Below, piece by piece: positions 12,035 through 12,037 of a stretch of 12,037 nt of DNA; position 1 is the stretch's first letter, and the number at the start of each line of letters is the position of its first letter. The translations under genes and the position numbers were made by a program. The stretch comes from VRUE01 sp046733315. Lineage in GTDB: Bacteria > Actinomycetota > Thermoleophilia > Solirubrobacterales > 70-9. The notes beneath the pieces were generated by a model. That model was not told the DNA's origin. It saw only the letters and a program-made list of their open reading frames with translations, and ran no database searches. The DNA lies in the NCBI GenBank assembly GCA_046733315.1, contig JBKPOV010000171.1, positions 1-12,037 on the forward strand. The letters are read 5' to 3'.

Positions 12035-12037
12035 AAC

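Noticed and set aside
1..12037. CRISPR arrays, tRNA or rRNA genes
   Set aside because: No regularly spaced short repeats and no tRNA cloverleaf or rRNA-like conserved segments were seen on either strand.

Overview
The window is high-GC DNA that most resembles an actinobacterial chromosome, possibly of the Thermoleophilia/Solirubrobacterales type. The reasons are strong G/C preference at third codon positions, putative -10 boxes sitting 7-8 nt before start codons with no Shine-Dalgarno (leaderless genes), frequent GTG/TTG starts, a replication-relaxation family gene and the gene content around pyrF. The lineage is an inference from style, not from a database match.

Region 1 (about 1-3510) is the right end of an integrated mobile element. 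It carries a replication-relaxation (winged-helix) protein that appears frameshifted near position 900, its continuation or a separate coiled-coil/zinc-ribbon protein, a small basic protein, and a convergent large serine recombinase. The recombinase start lies about 20 bp from what looks like the element/chromosome junction. Just past that junction (3512-3598) is the beheaded 3' end of a host gene, 28 codons long, followed 10 nt later by its own terminator hairpin.

Region 2 (3630-4520) holds a vapBC toxin-antitoxin pair. Its probable -10 box, operator palindrome and start codon overlap. Downstream is a consensus-like promoter facing a strong terminator about 100 nt away, a candidate small RNA.

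Region 3 (4520-6765) is a tight housekeeping operon: rph (RNase PH), rdgB (XTP/dITP pyrophosphatase) and a cation-diffusion-facilitator transporter.

Region 4 (6766-7235) is gene-free and holds the most unusual signal in the window. Two inverted copies of a 146-157 bp structured element are each closed by a perfect 21-25 bp stem. The stems of the two copies differ at 8 positions, and all 8 differences are compensated on the opposite arm. Each copy starts 13-19 nt after the stop of its neighbouring gene, in the same orientation relative to that gene. A related-looking 22-bp palindrome sits in frame inside tldE further right.

Region 5 (7236-10767) has a tiny two-helix membrane protein on the minus strand, 20 bp from a divergent operon: a Roadblock/LC7-like protein, a small uncharacterised protein, tldD and tldE/pmbA, all overlapping by a few bases. 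TldD/TldE form a heteromeric metalloprotease of the microcin/peptide-maturation type. Region 6 (10855-12034) is an HU-family gene followed by pyrF (orotidine-5'-phosphate decarboxylase). The pyrF frame has no ATG/GTG/TTG covering its N-terminus, and it probably starts at a CTG overlapping the HU stop codon.
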